A DNA stretch of 64,000 nt from Actinoplanes regularis (GCF_900188005.1 NZ_FZNR01000004.1:496001-560000), one strand, 5' to 3'; shown: positions 1-8,281, counted from the first letter of the stretch. Program-made: numbers and translations. The notes: generated by a model not told the origin, from the letters alone.

Positions 1-163
1 CGCGGCGCGGCTCTGACCTGCGCCGTTGCTTCAACGCTTGGGGATGGGAAGTCGACGGTTTTCGGGGAACAAACGTTTGCCGTGACCGAATCTCTCACCG
101 TCGAGAGAGAAGAGTCAACAATTCTGACTTGCAGGTTTGTTGCAGGCCTTGCGCTGCGGATCG
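1..163. other. Left-edge intergenic DNA
   Basis: No coding frame could be supported here. The 8-bp palindrome AAACGTTT lies at 71-78, and a short stem (TCTCTC, six-base loop, GAGAGA) at 91-108. Either could be a regulatory site or weak terminator, but nothing ties them to a gene. Confidence 0.4.
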
Positions 164-445
164 TCAGTCGCAGGTGAGATACAGCGTCTCCAGCCGGTCG
201 GGATCGTCGCGGCGGGCCCGCAGCAGGCAGGTCGCGGCGGCCAGCCTGGTCAGGCACCCGGCCAGCTCATGGTTGCCGGCTTCGTGGGCGAACCGGGCCA
301 GGGCCATCGCCGAGACGCGGATTGCGGCGGCACTCTCCGCCGTGACTCTCGACGACTCTCGGTGCCGTTGATCGGCCGCGGCGACCCGGGCACGACGCAC
401 GTCTGGATTTGCCGCACCGTCTCGTCCTGAAACTGGTATGAGCAC
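164..445 (-). CDS. Small hypothetical protein, 93 aa
   Basis: I do not recognise this family. The C-terminal two thirds read like a soluble alpha-helical protein (MALARFAHEAGNHELAGCL, then LLRARRDDPDRLETLY) with GC-rich third codon positions. The frame stays open far upstream, but the upstream part is antisense to the secreted repeat gene and looks like shadow. The start is therefore uncertain: a GTG at 445 lies immediately after GGGAG, and another in-frame GTG lies downstream. It is divergent from the secreted protein gene at 505. A spurious frame is possible. Confidence 0.45.
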   Translation of the reverse strand: MLIPVSGRDGAANPDVRRARVAAADQRHRESSRVTAESAAAIRVSAMALARFAHEAGNHELAGCLTRLAAATCLLRARRDDPDRLETLYLTCD

Positions 446-504
446 CTCCCGCTTGTGGTCGGCTGAGATCGGCCAAGATGGCCACGATTGAGGAGGGAAG
501 AGGC

Positions 505-975
505 ATGAAACGGACAACTGGCTTACTGGCCGCGGGTTTAGGCCTGATGGTCGGCGGGGCAGCGGTGGCCGGCCCCGTAGCGGCCGCAACAGCCGGCCCT
601 GCGGACAGCTACCGACCAGTGGGTTGCTGTGGGATTCCCGGCCCGGCCGGTGACCTGGGCGGGCAGATCTCCGACAGCGGCAAGCGTGCGGGCGGGCAGT
701 TTTCCGATGCCGGCAAGCGTGCTGGCGGGCAGATCTCCGATGCCGGCAAGCGTGCCGGCGGGCAGATCTCCGGCTCATGGCGAAACCTGAACCAGCAGGT
801 CAACAAGACCCTGAGGAAGGCCTCCGGGGAATGCAACGAGCCGACAACCGACGCCGAGGGCAATGTTGACGAGCGCCCGACCAACCCGGATAAATGCGGT
901 GATTCGACGGCACCCGTCTCCACGCCTACGTCATCGACAGAATTGCCACCGTACGGGTCCGGCCCGCTCATGTGA
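505..975 (+). CDS. Small secreted protein with tandem GGQISDAGKRA repeats
   Basis: The 156-aa product starts at the ATG at 505, seven bases after the strong ribosome site AGGAGGGA; an in-frame ATG at 478 has no such site. Residues 1-33 form a Sec signal peptide (MKRTTGLLAAGLGLMVGG followed by AGPVAAA). Residues 52-89 hold an 11-residue repeat of the form GGQxSDxGKRA, three full copies and one partial. A Thr/Pro/Ser-rich tail with two cysteines follows. No enzyme motif, lipobox or C-terminal anchor is seen, so it is probably released or wall-associated. Function unknown. Confidence 0.75.
   Translation: MKRTTGLLAAGLGLMVGGAAVAGPVAAATAGPADSYRPVGCCGIPGPAGDLGGQISDSGKRAGGQFSDAGKRAGGQISDAGKRAGGQISGSWRNLNQQVNKTLRKASGECNEPTTDAEGNVDERPTNPDKCGDSTAPVSTPTSSTELPPYGSGPLM
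658..774 (+). repeat. 33-bp in-frame tandem repeat
   Basis: Units begin at 658, 691, 724 and 757 (last one partial), each starting GGCGGGCAG. The period is exactly 33 bases, so copy-number changes would alter the protein by 11 residues without breaking the frame. Confidence 0.9.
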
Positions 976-1035
976 ATGATTCAATTTGGTGGTAGCGCTG
1001 ACCACGATGAATGCCACTTGTGAACACCTGACACC

Positions 1036-1065
1036 TACGCAACCCGGCTGCAGCCGGGTTGCGTA
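1036..1065. promoter_or_regulatory. 30-bp perfect palindrome between the secreted protein and lactonase genes
   Basis: The half-site TACGCAACCCGGCTG (1036-1050) is followed directly by its exact reverse complement (1051-1065), with no loop. It sits 60 bp after the stop of the secreted protein gene and 28 bp before the chosen start of the lactonase gene. It could be a terminator hairpin without a U-tract or a dimeric repressor operator. The sequence does not decide between these. Confidence 0.6.
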
Positions 1066-1093
1066 CGCCGAAGCGGTCGGAAAGGGGCGCCCG

Positions 1094-1924
1094 GTGATCG
1101 AGCCGGAGATTCTGCTGGACGGTGTGGTGTTCGGGGAGTCGCCGCGGTGGCATGACGGGCGGTTGTGGTTCTCGGACTGGGGTGCGAATCAGGTGATCGC
1201 CCTCGACGAGGACGGCAGACCGGAAGTGATGGCGAGTGTGCCGTCCTTTCCGATGTGCATCGACTTCCTGCCGGACGGGCGGCTGCTCATCGTCGACTCC
1301 GCCCGTCAGCGTCTGCTTCGGCGGGAGTCGGACGGGTCGCTGGTCACGCACGCCGATCTGGGCGGCATCTCCCGCAAACCCTGGAACGACATCGTCGTCG
1401 ACGACCGGGGGAACGCCTACGTCAACAGCATCGGCTTCGACTTTCCCGGCGGAGAGTACGCGCCGGGGCTGATCGCGCTGGTCACCCCGGACGGCGGGGT
1501 CGTTCAGGTGGCGGCGGACCTGGCGTTTCCCAACGGGATGGCGATCACTCCGGACGGGCGCACACTGATCGTGGCAGAGTCCTACGCGGAGCGGCTCACG
1601 GCGTACCGGATCGATCCGGAAGGTCTGCTGCGGGATCGCCGCGAGTGGGCCGCGACGCCTGGTGATCACCCGGATGGGATCTGCGTCGACGCCGAAGGCG
1701 CGGTCTGGCTCGCTGACGTCGGCAACCAGCGCTGTCTGCGCGTTCGCGAGGGCGGCGAGGTGCTCGCCACGGCCGGGTTCGACCGGGGCGCCTTCGCGTG
1801 CGTGCTGAGCCGCGGCGAGAGCCCCCGCCTGTTCGTCGTCGGTCAGCAGTGGGGCGGCGGGGGAGAGCGCACCGGCCGGGTCTGGTCCGTCCCGGCGCCC
1901 GCGCCCGGCGCCGGCCATCCGTGA
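1094..1924 (+). CDS. SMP-30/gluconolactonase-family beta-propeller protein
   Basis: A 276-aa six-bladed propeller of the SMP-30/LRE type, which in characterised members hydrolyses sugar lactones or related esters using one divalent metal. Family signatures are visible: an N-terminal Glu in GVVFGESPRWHDGRLWFSDW, the Asn of LAFPNGMAITPDG and the Asp of DHPDGICVDAEGAVWLAD. The GTG at 1094 is preferred because AAAGGGG lies just upstream and homologous proteins begin near EPEILLDG; the frame stays open to 986 but that stretch crosses the palindrome. No signal peptide is seen, so it is probably cytoplasmic. The substrate is unknown. Confidence 0.82.
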   Translation: MIEPEILLDGVVFGESPRWHDGRLWFSDWGANQVIALDEDGRPEVMASVPSFPMCIDFLPDGRLLIVDSARQRLLRRESDGSLVTHADLGGISRKPWNDIVVDDRGNAYVNSIGFDFPGGEYAPGLIALVTPDGGVVQVAADLAFPNGMAITPDGRTLIVAESYAERLTAYRIDPEGLLRDRREWAATPGDHPDGICVDAEGAVWLADVGNQRCLRVREGGEVLATAGFDRGAFACVLSRGESPRLFVVGQQWGGGGERTGRVWSVPAPAPGAGHP

Positions 1925-1934
1925 TGATCGCCGA

Positions 1935-2075
1935 CCAGAGGGTCCGGCGGTGGTAGGTCCGGACTACCGGGCCCGCCCTGGTCAGTGGGTGCGGCGGTGG
2001 TAGGTCTGGCCGACCGGGCCCGCGCCGATCAGCGGGTGCGGCGGTCGTAGGCGCGGGCCGCCCGCGCCCGGTCCC
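1935..2075. repeat. Three 47-bp copies of the 3' end of the neighbouring gene
   Basis: Near-identical units of the form tCAGxGGGTgCGGCGGTsGTAGG begin at 1935, 1982 and 2029. The third is the genuine 3' end, including the stop codon, of the minus-strand ABATE/CGNR gene. The other two lie beyond the stop in the intergenic space, so they look like tandem duplications of the gene end. Confidence 0.8.
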
Positions 2076-2616
2076 CGCATCGAACCGAACACCACTGCCG
2101 CCGTCCGCTGCGCAGCAGATAACGCTGGCACGGCGGCGACCCGCAGGCCGCGAGCCGCCCGGCGTCCGGCCCGGTGAGCAGGTCGGCCGCGTCGGCCGCG
2201 AGCACGCCGAGCGCGCGATCCACCACCTGATCGGTCGGGTGCGGCGTGGAGCGATGCAGGCCGCGGGCCGGATCCCAGCGCAGCTCGGCGGCGGTCGGCA
2301 CGCGGGTCAGCGCCGCGTTGATCTCGGCGAGTGCCTCCGCCGGTGGCGTGCTCTGCCGCACCCTAGCTCGGAGCAGGGCCCGGATCTGCTCCCGCAGGGC
2401 CCGCAGCCGGCCCGCGCAGATCTCGTGCAGGTGGGTATCCGCCGGCGCGAGCCCCCGCTCGACCAGCCACCAGGTTGCGGCCGCCGGCGTGTCGAGCAGG
2501 TCGGTGACCACGCCGCCGGGCGCGGCGAGGCGGCTGTTGGCCAGGTCGAGGCCGGGATGCAGGTCTGCCCCCGGGGCGGTGTCGATCACAAACCTCACGG
2601 TACTGCTTGCTTTCAT
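2029..2616 (-). CDS. ABATE/CGNR zinc-finger putative transcriptional regulator
   Basis: A 195-aa protein with the usual two-part layout of this actinobacterial family. An N-terminal ABATE-like helical region starts RFVIDTAPGADLHPGLDLANS, and a C-terminal CGNR-type zinc finger holds CGSPPCQRYLL then WCSVRCGDRARAARAYDRR. The four cysteines of the finger are present. Members are assumed to be DNA-binding regulators, with little experimental work known to me. The ATG at 2616 lies inside a cluster of ATCCGTGA half-sites and the gene is divergent from the metallo-hydrolase gene, so autoregulation and control of that neighbour are likely. Confidence 0.82.
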   Translation of the reverse strand: MKASSTVRFVIDTAPGADLHPGLDLANSRLAAPGGVVTDLLDTPAAATWWLVERGLAPADTHLHEICAGRLRALREQIRALLRARVRQSTPPAEALAEINAALTRVPTAAELRWDPARGLHRSTPHPTDQVVDRALGVLAADAADLLTGPDAGRLAACGSPPCQRYLLRSGRRQWCSVRCGDRARAARAYDRRTR

Positions 2617-2663
2617 CCGTGACAAACGGCTAACTTCACGGATAAGACCACTCCTATCCGTGA
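2595..2663. promoter_or_regulatory. Cluster of four ATCCGTGA-type half-sites in a divergent promoter
   Basis: Half-sites lie at about 2595-2600 (TCACGG), 2615-2622 (ATCCGTGA), 2636-2643 (TCACGGAT) and 2656-2663 (ATCCGTGA), in alternating orientation. The outer pair extends to an 11-bp perfect inverted repeat (AAACCTCACGG / CCGTGAGGTTT). It covers the starts of the ABATE/CGNR gene and the metallo-hydrolase gene, as expected for an operator controlling both. Confidence 0.6.
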
Positions 2664-2670
2664 GGTTTCC

Positions 2671-3399
2671 ATGATCAACGTCCAGACTTTCGGCGGTCCC
2701 ACCGCGCTCTTCGAGTACGGCGACCTGCGCCTGCTCACCGATCCCACGTTCGACGAGCCGCAGAGCTACGTCTCCCCGAGCGGCACCACCCTGACCAAGC
2801 TCGCCCCGCCCAAGGCCGGCCCGGAGACCCTCGGACGCGTCGACGTCGTCCTGCTCTCCCACGACCAGCACGCCGACAACCTCGACGACTCCGGCCGCGC
2901 CCTGCTCGGCCGCGTCCCGCTGACCCTCACCACGGTGAGCGGCGCCGAGCGGCTCGGCGGCACCGCCCGCGGCCTGGCGCCGTGGGAGTCCACCAAGGTC
3001 GGCGACGTGACGGTGACCGGCGTCCCGGCGCGGCACGGCCCGGAGGGCTGCGAACCGCTCACCGGCGAGGTCACCGGCTTCGTGCTGACCGGCGAGGGCC
3101 TGCCGACGGTCTACGTCAGCGGTGACAACGCCGCACTCGACGCGGTCGAGCAGATCGCCGCGCGCTTCGGCCCGGTCGACACCGCGATCCTGTTCGCCGG
3201 TGCCGTCCGGACCGGCCTGTTCGGCGGTGCGCTGCTCACCCTGGACAGCGAGCAGGCCGCCGAGGCGGCCCGCGTCCTGGGTGCGAAGCAGATCGTGCTG
3301 GTGCATCACGACAGCTGGGCGCACTTCACCGAGGGGCGCGACGCCCTGGTCGCGGCGTTCACCACGGCCGGCCTCCTCGACCGCGTCCAGCTGGACTGA
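2671..3399 (+). CDS. MBL-fold metallo-hydrolase (UlaG-like)
   Basis: A 242-aa protein of the metallo-beta-lactamase superfamily, close to the UlaG-like branch. The metal-binding HxHxDN-type motif is seen as LSHDQHADNLD near residue 65, further ligands as ARHGPEG and SGDNA, and the C-terminal His as VLVHHDSW. There is no signal peptide, so it is cytoplasmic. Real substrates in this branch are mostly unknown. It is divergent from the ABATE/CGNR gene across a shared operator-like region. The ATG at 2671 follows GAGGTTTCC. Confidence 0.85.
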   Translation: MINVQTFGGPTALFEYGDLRLLTDPTFDEPQSYVSPSGTTLTKLAPPKAGPETLGRVDVVLLSHDQHADNLDDSGRALLGRVPLTLTTVSGAERLGGTARGLAPWESTKVGDVTVTGVPARHGPEGCEPLTGEVTGFVLTGEGLPTVYVSGDNAALDAVEQIAARFGPVDTAILFAGAVRTGLFGGALLTLDSEQAAEAARVLGAKQIVLVHHDSWAHFTEGRDALVAAFTTAGLLDRVQLD

Positions 3400-3415
3400 C
3401 CCGCCTTCCCCTGCC

Positions 3416-4210
3416 TCACCGTGCTGCCCCCTTGGTTTTCCAGATGCCGTTGAGCAGCGGGAGCAGTACGTACCGGTCGGGGTTCGCGGCGGTCTCCCGG
3501 CGCAGCGTGTCGAGCGCCTGCCCGGCCTCGTCCGGCGTGATCAGGCCGTTCGCGTACGCGATCGGCAGCAGGCTCTGGTAGACGCTCGCCAGGATCGGCG
3601 TGCCCATCGCGGCCGGGATCAGGCGGCCGGCGACGTCGGTGCCGTCCGGAGCGCCGATGCCGGCCTCGGCCATCAGGTACGGCAACCGGCTCCCGGTCCG
3701 CACGTCACACCCGGCCGCCCCGAACGCCGCGACCACCAGCGCGGTCATCTGGTCGACGATGCCCAGCGTCGGGTTCAGCCCGACGGCCTGCAGGTCATAG
3801 TCCTGCACCAGCAGGTGACCACCCGGTCCCACCGCGTCCCACAACCGGCGCAGCACCTCCGCCCGCCGCGGCGTGTGGAACAGCAGCAGCCGCGCGTAGA
3901 CCAGGTCGTACGGACCGCCCGGTACCGGCTCGTCCGCGGTCAGGTCATGGATGATCACCCGGCCCGGTGCCAGCGAGCTGATCACCGGGTCCAGGTCGAT
4001 GCCGATCACCTCGCCGGCCGGCCCGACCCGCTCGGCCATCAGCCGCATCGTCTCGCCCGGCCCGCACCCGGCGTCCAGGCACCGGGCGCCGGCGGCGAGT
4101 CCGATCCTGTCGAGCAGCCGGGCCGTGTCGGCCGACCAGAGCCGCGCCTGCGCGCGGACTCGTTCGAACTCCTCGTCGGTGCGTCCCAACGCGTATTCAG
4201 TGGTCTCCAT
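3416..4210 (-). CDS. Class I SAM-dependent methyltransferase
   Basis: A 264-aa Rossmann-fold methyltransferase. Motif I is CLDAGCGPGETM near residue 44, the acidic end of strand 2 is EVIGIDLD, and motif IV is YDLVYARLLLFHTP, followed by the post-motif GPGGHLLVQDYD. This pattern matches UbiE/Methyltransf_11-like small-molecule enzymes; the substrate cannot be read. It is convergent with the metallo-hydrolase gene and divergent from the LuxR-type regulator, with 90 bp between the starts. Confidence 0.87.
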   Translation of the reverse strand: METTEYALGRTDEEFERVRAQARLWSADTARLLDRIGLAAGARCLDAGCGPGETMRLMAERVGPAGEVIGIDLDPVISSLAPGRVIIHDLTADEPVPGGPYDLVYARLLLFHTPRRAEVLRRLWDAVGPGGHLLVQDYDLQAVGLNPTLGIVDQMTALVVAAFGAAGCDVRTGSRLPYLMAEAGIGAPDGTDVAGRLIPAAMGTPILASVYQSLLPIAYANGLITPDEAGQALDTLRRETAANPDRYVLLPLLNGIWKTKGAAR

Positions 4211-4300
4211 GCACCGATGCTGGCGCCGCCGCGAGCCCGTTCAATCGTGGATCCGACCACGAGGTTTCGCGGAACACCGCCAGGACGTACGGTCGTCGGC

Positions 4301-7108
4301 ATGCCGCGCCTGTTGCTGCAGCGCGATGCGGAGCTGGCGATGCTCGACCACCGGCTCGGCCAGGTGCGCTCCGGGACCGGCGCGGTGATCGTCGTCGAGG
4401 GACCGGCCGGGATCGGGAAGTCCAGCCTGCTCGCCGCGGCCGGCGACGACGCGGCCGCGGCCGGCCTGCGGGTGCTGTCCGCGTGGGGCGGCCCGCTGGA
4501 GCGGGACGCCGGCTGGGGCATCGCCCGGCAGCTGTTCGCGCCGCTGCGCCGGACGCCGGAGTGGGACGCCCTGGCCGTCGGCGCCGCCGCCCCGGCCCGG
4601 CGGGCGCTGGACGACGAGGGCGCCACGCCGGCGCCGACCGGCGACGCCATGCACGCCGCCGCGCACGGGCTGACCTGGCTCACCTGTGGACTCGCCGCCC
4701 GCGCGGCGACGTTGTTGCTGGTCGACGACGTCCATTGGGCGGACGCGCCGTCGCTGCGCTGGCTCGGTCAACTGACCCGGCGGATCAGCGGGCTGCCGCT
4801 CGGCATCCTGTGCGCGGTGCGGTCCGGCGAGCCGCCGGCCGAGCCGGAGCTGCTCGCCGAGCTGCTCGCGGCCGCCGGTGTGCCGGTGCGGCCGGCCCCG
4901 CTGGGCCCGGCGGCGGTCCGGTCGATCGTGCTGGATCGCCTCCCCACTGCCGGCCCCGCGTTCACCGGGGCGTGCCACGCCGCGACCGCCGGCAACCCGT
5001 TCCTGCTCGGCGCGCTGCTCGACCACCTCGCCGCCGAACGCGTCGAGCCGTCCGACGAGGTCGCCGCCGGGCTCAGCGACTTCGGCCCGGACCAGGTCGC
5101 GCGGGCCGTCGACCGGCAGCTCGCCCGGCTGCCCTCCGGAACGCTGGAGCTGGCCCGGGCGTTCGCGGTGCTCGGGCGCGGCGCGCCGCTGCGGCAGGCG
5201 CGCGACCTGGCCGGTTTCGATCATTCCCGGGCGGCGCTGCTGGCGGATCGGTTGCGGTCCGCCGGCCTCCTGGCGGGCGGATTCGGCGGGTACGAATTCG
5301 TGCACCCGCTGGTGGCCGGCGCGCTCTACAACGGGCTGCCGCCGGGGGAGCGCGCGCTGTGGCACGGTCGGGCGGCCCGGCTCCTGGGACGGGAGCGGGC
5401 CGACCCGGAGACCGTCGCGCTACACCTGCTGCGCACCGAACCCGCAGGTGAGTCCCGCACGGTGGCGGCGCTGAGCACCGCCGCCGATCGGGCCTGGCGC
5501 CGTGGCGCACCGCAGAACGCCGCGACCTTCCTGCGGCGAGCCCTGGCCGAGGGGCCGATGGAGGCGCACCCGGAAGCCGATCTCCTCTGCCGTCTGGGTC
5601 TGGTCACCGCCGAGCAGGTCAAGCCGGAGTGCTATCCGCTGCTGGCCGAAGCGGTGTCCCGCGCGACCGATCCCGATCAGCGGGCCGTGATCGCGCTGTC
5701 CGGGGCGCGGGCGCTCGGCCTGGCCGGCTACTCGGACGGTGCGCTGCGGCTGTGCCACTCCGTGCTGGACCGGCCGGCGGACGCCGACCCGACCGTCCTC
5801 GAACGACTCGAGGCGGAGCTGGTCTGCGGCGCCTGGCTGGACGCGTCCACCACGGGGGAAGCCCGGCAGCGTACGTCCCGGCACGCAGGCCCGGACGTCC
5901 TGCCGGTCTGGGGCGTGCACCACGCCCACCTGGCGCTCGCCGCCGCCCGGCCGGCCCCGGAGGCCGCGGCGCTCCTGCGAGGCGTCCTGGACACCGAGGT
6001 CGACTCGCTGCTCGCGACGCTGCTCAAGTTCTGCCTGGTGACGGCGGAGGAGTTGGACACCGCCCGGGCGCTCTGCGACGCCCTGATCGACGAGGCCCGC
6101 CCGCGCGGCTGGATGACCGCGCTGGCGCACGGCAGCTTCGTCCGCGCCCACGCCCTGGTGCCGGCCGGCCGGGTGCGCGAGGCGCTGCCGGACGCCCGGT
6201 TCGCCTTCGAGTTCAAGCTCGCCAACCCGCCCGCGCCCGGCCTGGTCTGGACACTGTTCCCGCTGGTCGAAGCGCTGACCGAGGCCGACGAACTGGACGC
6301 CGCCGAGACGGCCCTGACCACCGCCCGGTCCCGTGGCTGGGGCGAGCGCGAGCCGGCCGGTGAACCGCCACCGGGTCTGCTGCGCACCGCGATGCTGCTG
6401 GAGCGCCGGGCCCGGCTGCGGCTGGCCGCGCACCGCCCGGCCGACGCGCACGCCGACCTGACCGCGGCCGCCGCCACCTGGCAGGCGCTCGGCGTGCGGC
6501 ATCCCGGGTTCGCCGCCTGGCGGGTCGACGACAGCATCGCCCTGGCCCTGCTCGGCGACCTGCCCGCCGCCCGCCGCCTCGCCGAGGAACATCTCGACCT
6601 GGCCGGGCAGGTGGGCCTGCCCGGCCCGCGCGGCGCCGGCCTGCGCGCCCTGGCCCGCACGGTCACCCCGGTCGAGGCGGTACCGCTGCTGACCCAGGCC
6701 GCCCACCTGCTCGCCGCCTCCCCGATGCGTCTCGAGCACGCCCGCGTCCTGACCGAACTGGGCGCCGCCCTGCGCCGGGCGAACCAGCGGGCCACCGCCC
6801 GGGGACCGTTGACCCAGGCGCTGGACCTGGCCGACCACGGCGGCATGCGACTGATCGCGCGCCGAGCCCGCCAGGAGTTGCTCGCCGCGGGTGGCCGCCC
6901 GCGGCGAGCGGTGAGCTCCGGGCCGGGCGCTCTGACTCCCGCCGAGCACCGGGTCGCGGTTCTGGCCGCGCTGGGGCACAGCAACAGGGAGATCGCCGAC
7001 CAGCTGTACGTGGCCCGCCGCACGGTCGAGACCCACCTGACCCACATCTTCCAGAAGCTCTCCGTCACGAGCCGCGCCCAGCTCGCGACCGCCCTTCCTG
7101 ACCGTTAG
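4301..7108 (+). CDS. Large ATP-binding LuxR-family transcriptional regulator (LAL type)
   Basis: A 935-aa regulator of the MalT/LAL class. Residues 1-30 lead into a Walker A motif (VEGPAGIGKSSLL) and a Walker B-like motif (TLLLVDDVHWAD, near residue 145), giving an AAA-type STAND NTPase. A long TPR-like helical middle follows. The last 60 residues are a LuxR HTH (LTPAEHRVAVLAALGHSNRE then TVETHLTHIFQKL). Such proteins bind an inducer in the helical part and activate target operons. The ATG at 4301 is the first start giving the usual N-terminus; the upstream open frame is antisense to the methyltransferase. The target is unknown, possibly the divergent methyltransferase. Confidence 0.9.
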   Translation: MPRLLLQRDAELAMLDHRLGQVRSGTGAVIVVEGPAGIGKSSLLAAAGDDAAAAGLRVLSAWGGPLERDAGWGIARQLFAPLRRTPEWDALAVGAAAPARRALDDEGATPAPTGDAMHAAAHGLTWLTCGLAARAATLLLVDDVHWADAPSLRWLGQLTRRISGLPLGILCAVRSGEPPAEPELLAELLAAAGVPVRPAPLGPAAVRSIVLDRLPTAGPAFTGACHAATAGNPFLLGALLDHLAAERVEPSDEVAAGLSDFGPDQVARAVDRQLARLPSGTLELARAFAVLGRGAPLRQARDLAGFDHSRAALLADRLRSAGLLAGGFGGYEFVHPLVAGALYNGLPPGERALWHGRAARLLGRERADPETVALHLLRTEPAGESRTVAALSTAADRAWRRGAPQNAATFLRRALAEGPMEAHPEADLLCRLGLVTAEQVKPECYPLLAEAVSRATDPDQRAVIALSGARALGLAGYSDGALRLCHSVLDRPADADPTVLERLEAELVCGAWLDASTTGEARQRTSRHAGPDVLPVWGVHHAHLALAAARPAPEAAALLRGVLDTEVDSLLATLLKFCLVTAEELDTARALCDALIDEARPRGWMTALAHGSFVRAHALVPAGRVREALPDARFAFEFKLANPPAPGLVWTLFPLVEALTEADELDAAETALTTARSRGWGEREPAGEPPPGLLRTAMLLERRARLRLAAHRPADAHADLTAAAATWQALGVRHPGFAAWRVDDSIALALLGDLPAARRLAEEHLDLAGQVGLPGPRGAGLRALARTVTPVEAVPLLTQAAHLLAASPMRLEHARVLTELGAALRRANQRATARGPLTQALDLADHGGMRLIARRARQELLAAGGRPRRAVSSGPGALTPAEHRVAVLAALGHSNREIADQLYVARRTVETHLTHIFQKLSVTSRAQLATALPDR

Positions 7109-7136
7109 ACCACGATGATCATCGAAGGTGTTGAAA

Positions 7137-7592
7137 TCATCGCGGTGGGAACGGGGCCAGCGGTGACCTATCGCCCACGGACCACTTGTGACCGAACGGG
7201 TCCGTGAAGCCACCTTGACGGTGGGTCCCCCAGGGCATTCGATGATCCTCGATATCGGCTCCGGTGGCAGCGCCCGCGGCGGCGGCGCGCTCGATAACTT
7301 CATCGGGGTCATCGGTGAATATCTCGACGCGGGTACTTGTGAACCCCGCCTGGCCGGGACTGGTCTCTGCCGGGTTCTGGGGATTGACCTCATGAAGGAA
7401 GAAGGCGGCGCCATTGATCTCAAGGCCGGCCACGCCACCGAGGTTCCACAGCTCTGTCGCGCCCAGTGCGGTCTTGTACCAGGCGACCGCAGCATCCGCA
7501 TCTGGGACGATCAGCATCACAGAGATCACTGGCGGTGAGGGGGGCACCATGTCGCCGGACGGGGCGGCATGATCTTTCGGCTCCTCAGTCAT
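7137..7592 (-). CDS. VOC-family (glyoxalase/bleomycin-resistance fold) protein
   Basis: A 151-aa single-domain VOC protein. The repeated beta-alpha-beta-beta-beta units are visible: SVMLIVPDADAAVAWYKTAL, then the metal-strand segment GFTSTRVEIFTDDPDEVIERA and the ending FTDPFGHKWSVGDR. It resembles PhnB/YdeM-like small-molecule enzymes or binding proteins; no substrate can be assigned. MTEEPKD (start 7592) is preferred over an upstream start at 7640, which adds a basic, unconserved-looking N-terminus. It is convergent with the LuxR-type gene (28 bp gap). Confidence 0.82.
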   Translation of the reverse strand: MTEEPKDHAAPSGDMVPPSPPVISVMLIVPDADAAVAWYKTALGATELWNLGGVAGLEINGAAFFLHEVNPQNPAETSPGQAGFTSTRVEIFTDDPDEVIERAAAAGAATGADIEDHRMPWGTHRQGGFTDPFGHKWSVGDRSPLAPFPPR

Positions 7593-7680
7593 GCCCCCAG
7601 CATGCCGGACGTCACTCGCAGCCCGGGTGCGCAACGACACCCGGGTAGATCATGACGTTGCGTCCAAGTCGTTCAGGGAC

Positions 7681-8163
7681 CTAGATCGACTGGTCGAGGT
7701 GGGCGTTCCAGATCGGGCCGGCCTGTTCATGTGAGTCGACGCCCGCGTAGAAGGCGTCACCCAGCGCAGGCCACTCGTCCGCGCCGACCCTGTCGGCCTT
7801 GAGGAATTTCGGGCGGAACACGGTGAACGGCTCGGGCCGGTAGGGCACGGCCATCTGGAACCGGCGCGGCGACGGGCCGTACTCGACACCCTCGATGATC
7901 AGCGCGTCCATGCGCCCACTGGCCAGGTGCGCGTACCCGTCGAAGATCAGGACCGCCCGGTCGGCGCCGTCCGCGTTGGTGTCGAGGGCCTCCTTCCCGC
8001 GCTCGACCGCGACCCGCAGGTCCTCATCGGCGAACCGGATCGCGCCGCGCCGGCCGTCGGCCGTCTCGTAGCCGAACAGCGGGGTGATCGGACCGCCCTC
8101 GTCCGAGATGGACCACATGCCGTGCGCCGCGAAGAACCCGGCCATCCGGGCGAGATTCTGCAT
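7681..8163 (-). CDS. Hypothetical protein, 160 aa
   Basis: The product is soluble with no signal peptide or membrane segment. It has a regular mix of strands and helices (GMWSISDEGGPITPLFGYE, DRAVLIFDGYAHLASGRMDAL, FQMAVPYRPEP). I do not recognise a catalytic motif, though its length and pattern recall small actinobacterial DUF proteins of unknown role. The ATG at 8163 is preferred over one nine bases upstream. It is divergent from the LacI-type regulator gene, across the LacI-like operator at 8222-8233. Confidence 0.72.
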   Translation of the reverse strand: MQNLARMAGFFAAHGMWSISDEGGPITPLFGYETADGRRGAIRFADEDLRVAVERGKEALDTNADGADRAVLIFDGYAHLASGRMDALIIEGVEYGPSPRRFQMAVPYRPEPFTVFRPKFLKADRVGADEWPALGDAFYAGVDSHEQAGPIWNAHLDQSI

Positions 8164-8221
8164 GGCGCACACCCTGCCACAGCCGTCCGAGACGCTGCGG
8201 GCAACGCCTTGACAATATTCC

Positions 8222-8233
8222 GGAAACGATTCC
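8222..8233. promoter_or_regulatory. LacI-type operator candidate
   Basis: GGAAA-CG-ATTCC is a near-perfect inverted repeat around a central CG, the classic shape of a LacI/GalR operator. It lies 49 bp upstream of the lacI-like gene, in the divergent intergenic region, consistent with autoregulation and possibly control of the transport operon. Confidence 0.55.
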
Positions 8234-8281
8234 AGACTGACCCCATTGATCGATCGTCATCGAAAGATCAAGGAGTCGGCC

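Noticed and set aside
3122..4300. N-terminal extension of the LuxR-type regulator
   Set aside because: The upstream frame overlaps the metallo-hydrolase gene and is antisense to the methyltransferase gene, and is Arg/Ser-rich; the real N-terminus begins at 4301.
7113..7124. CGATGATCATCG palindrome between convergent genes as a terminator
   Set aside because: Only 12 bp and loopless, without a U-tract; too weak to call.
5420..7501. 693-codon antisense frame opposite the LuxR-type regulator
   Set aside because: Antisense to Walker and HTH motifs and made of low-complexity Arg/Gly/Gln sequence; a shadow frame.
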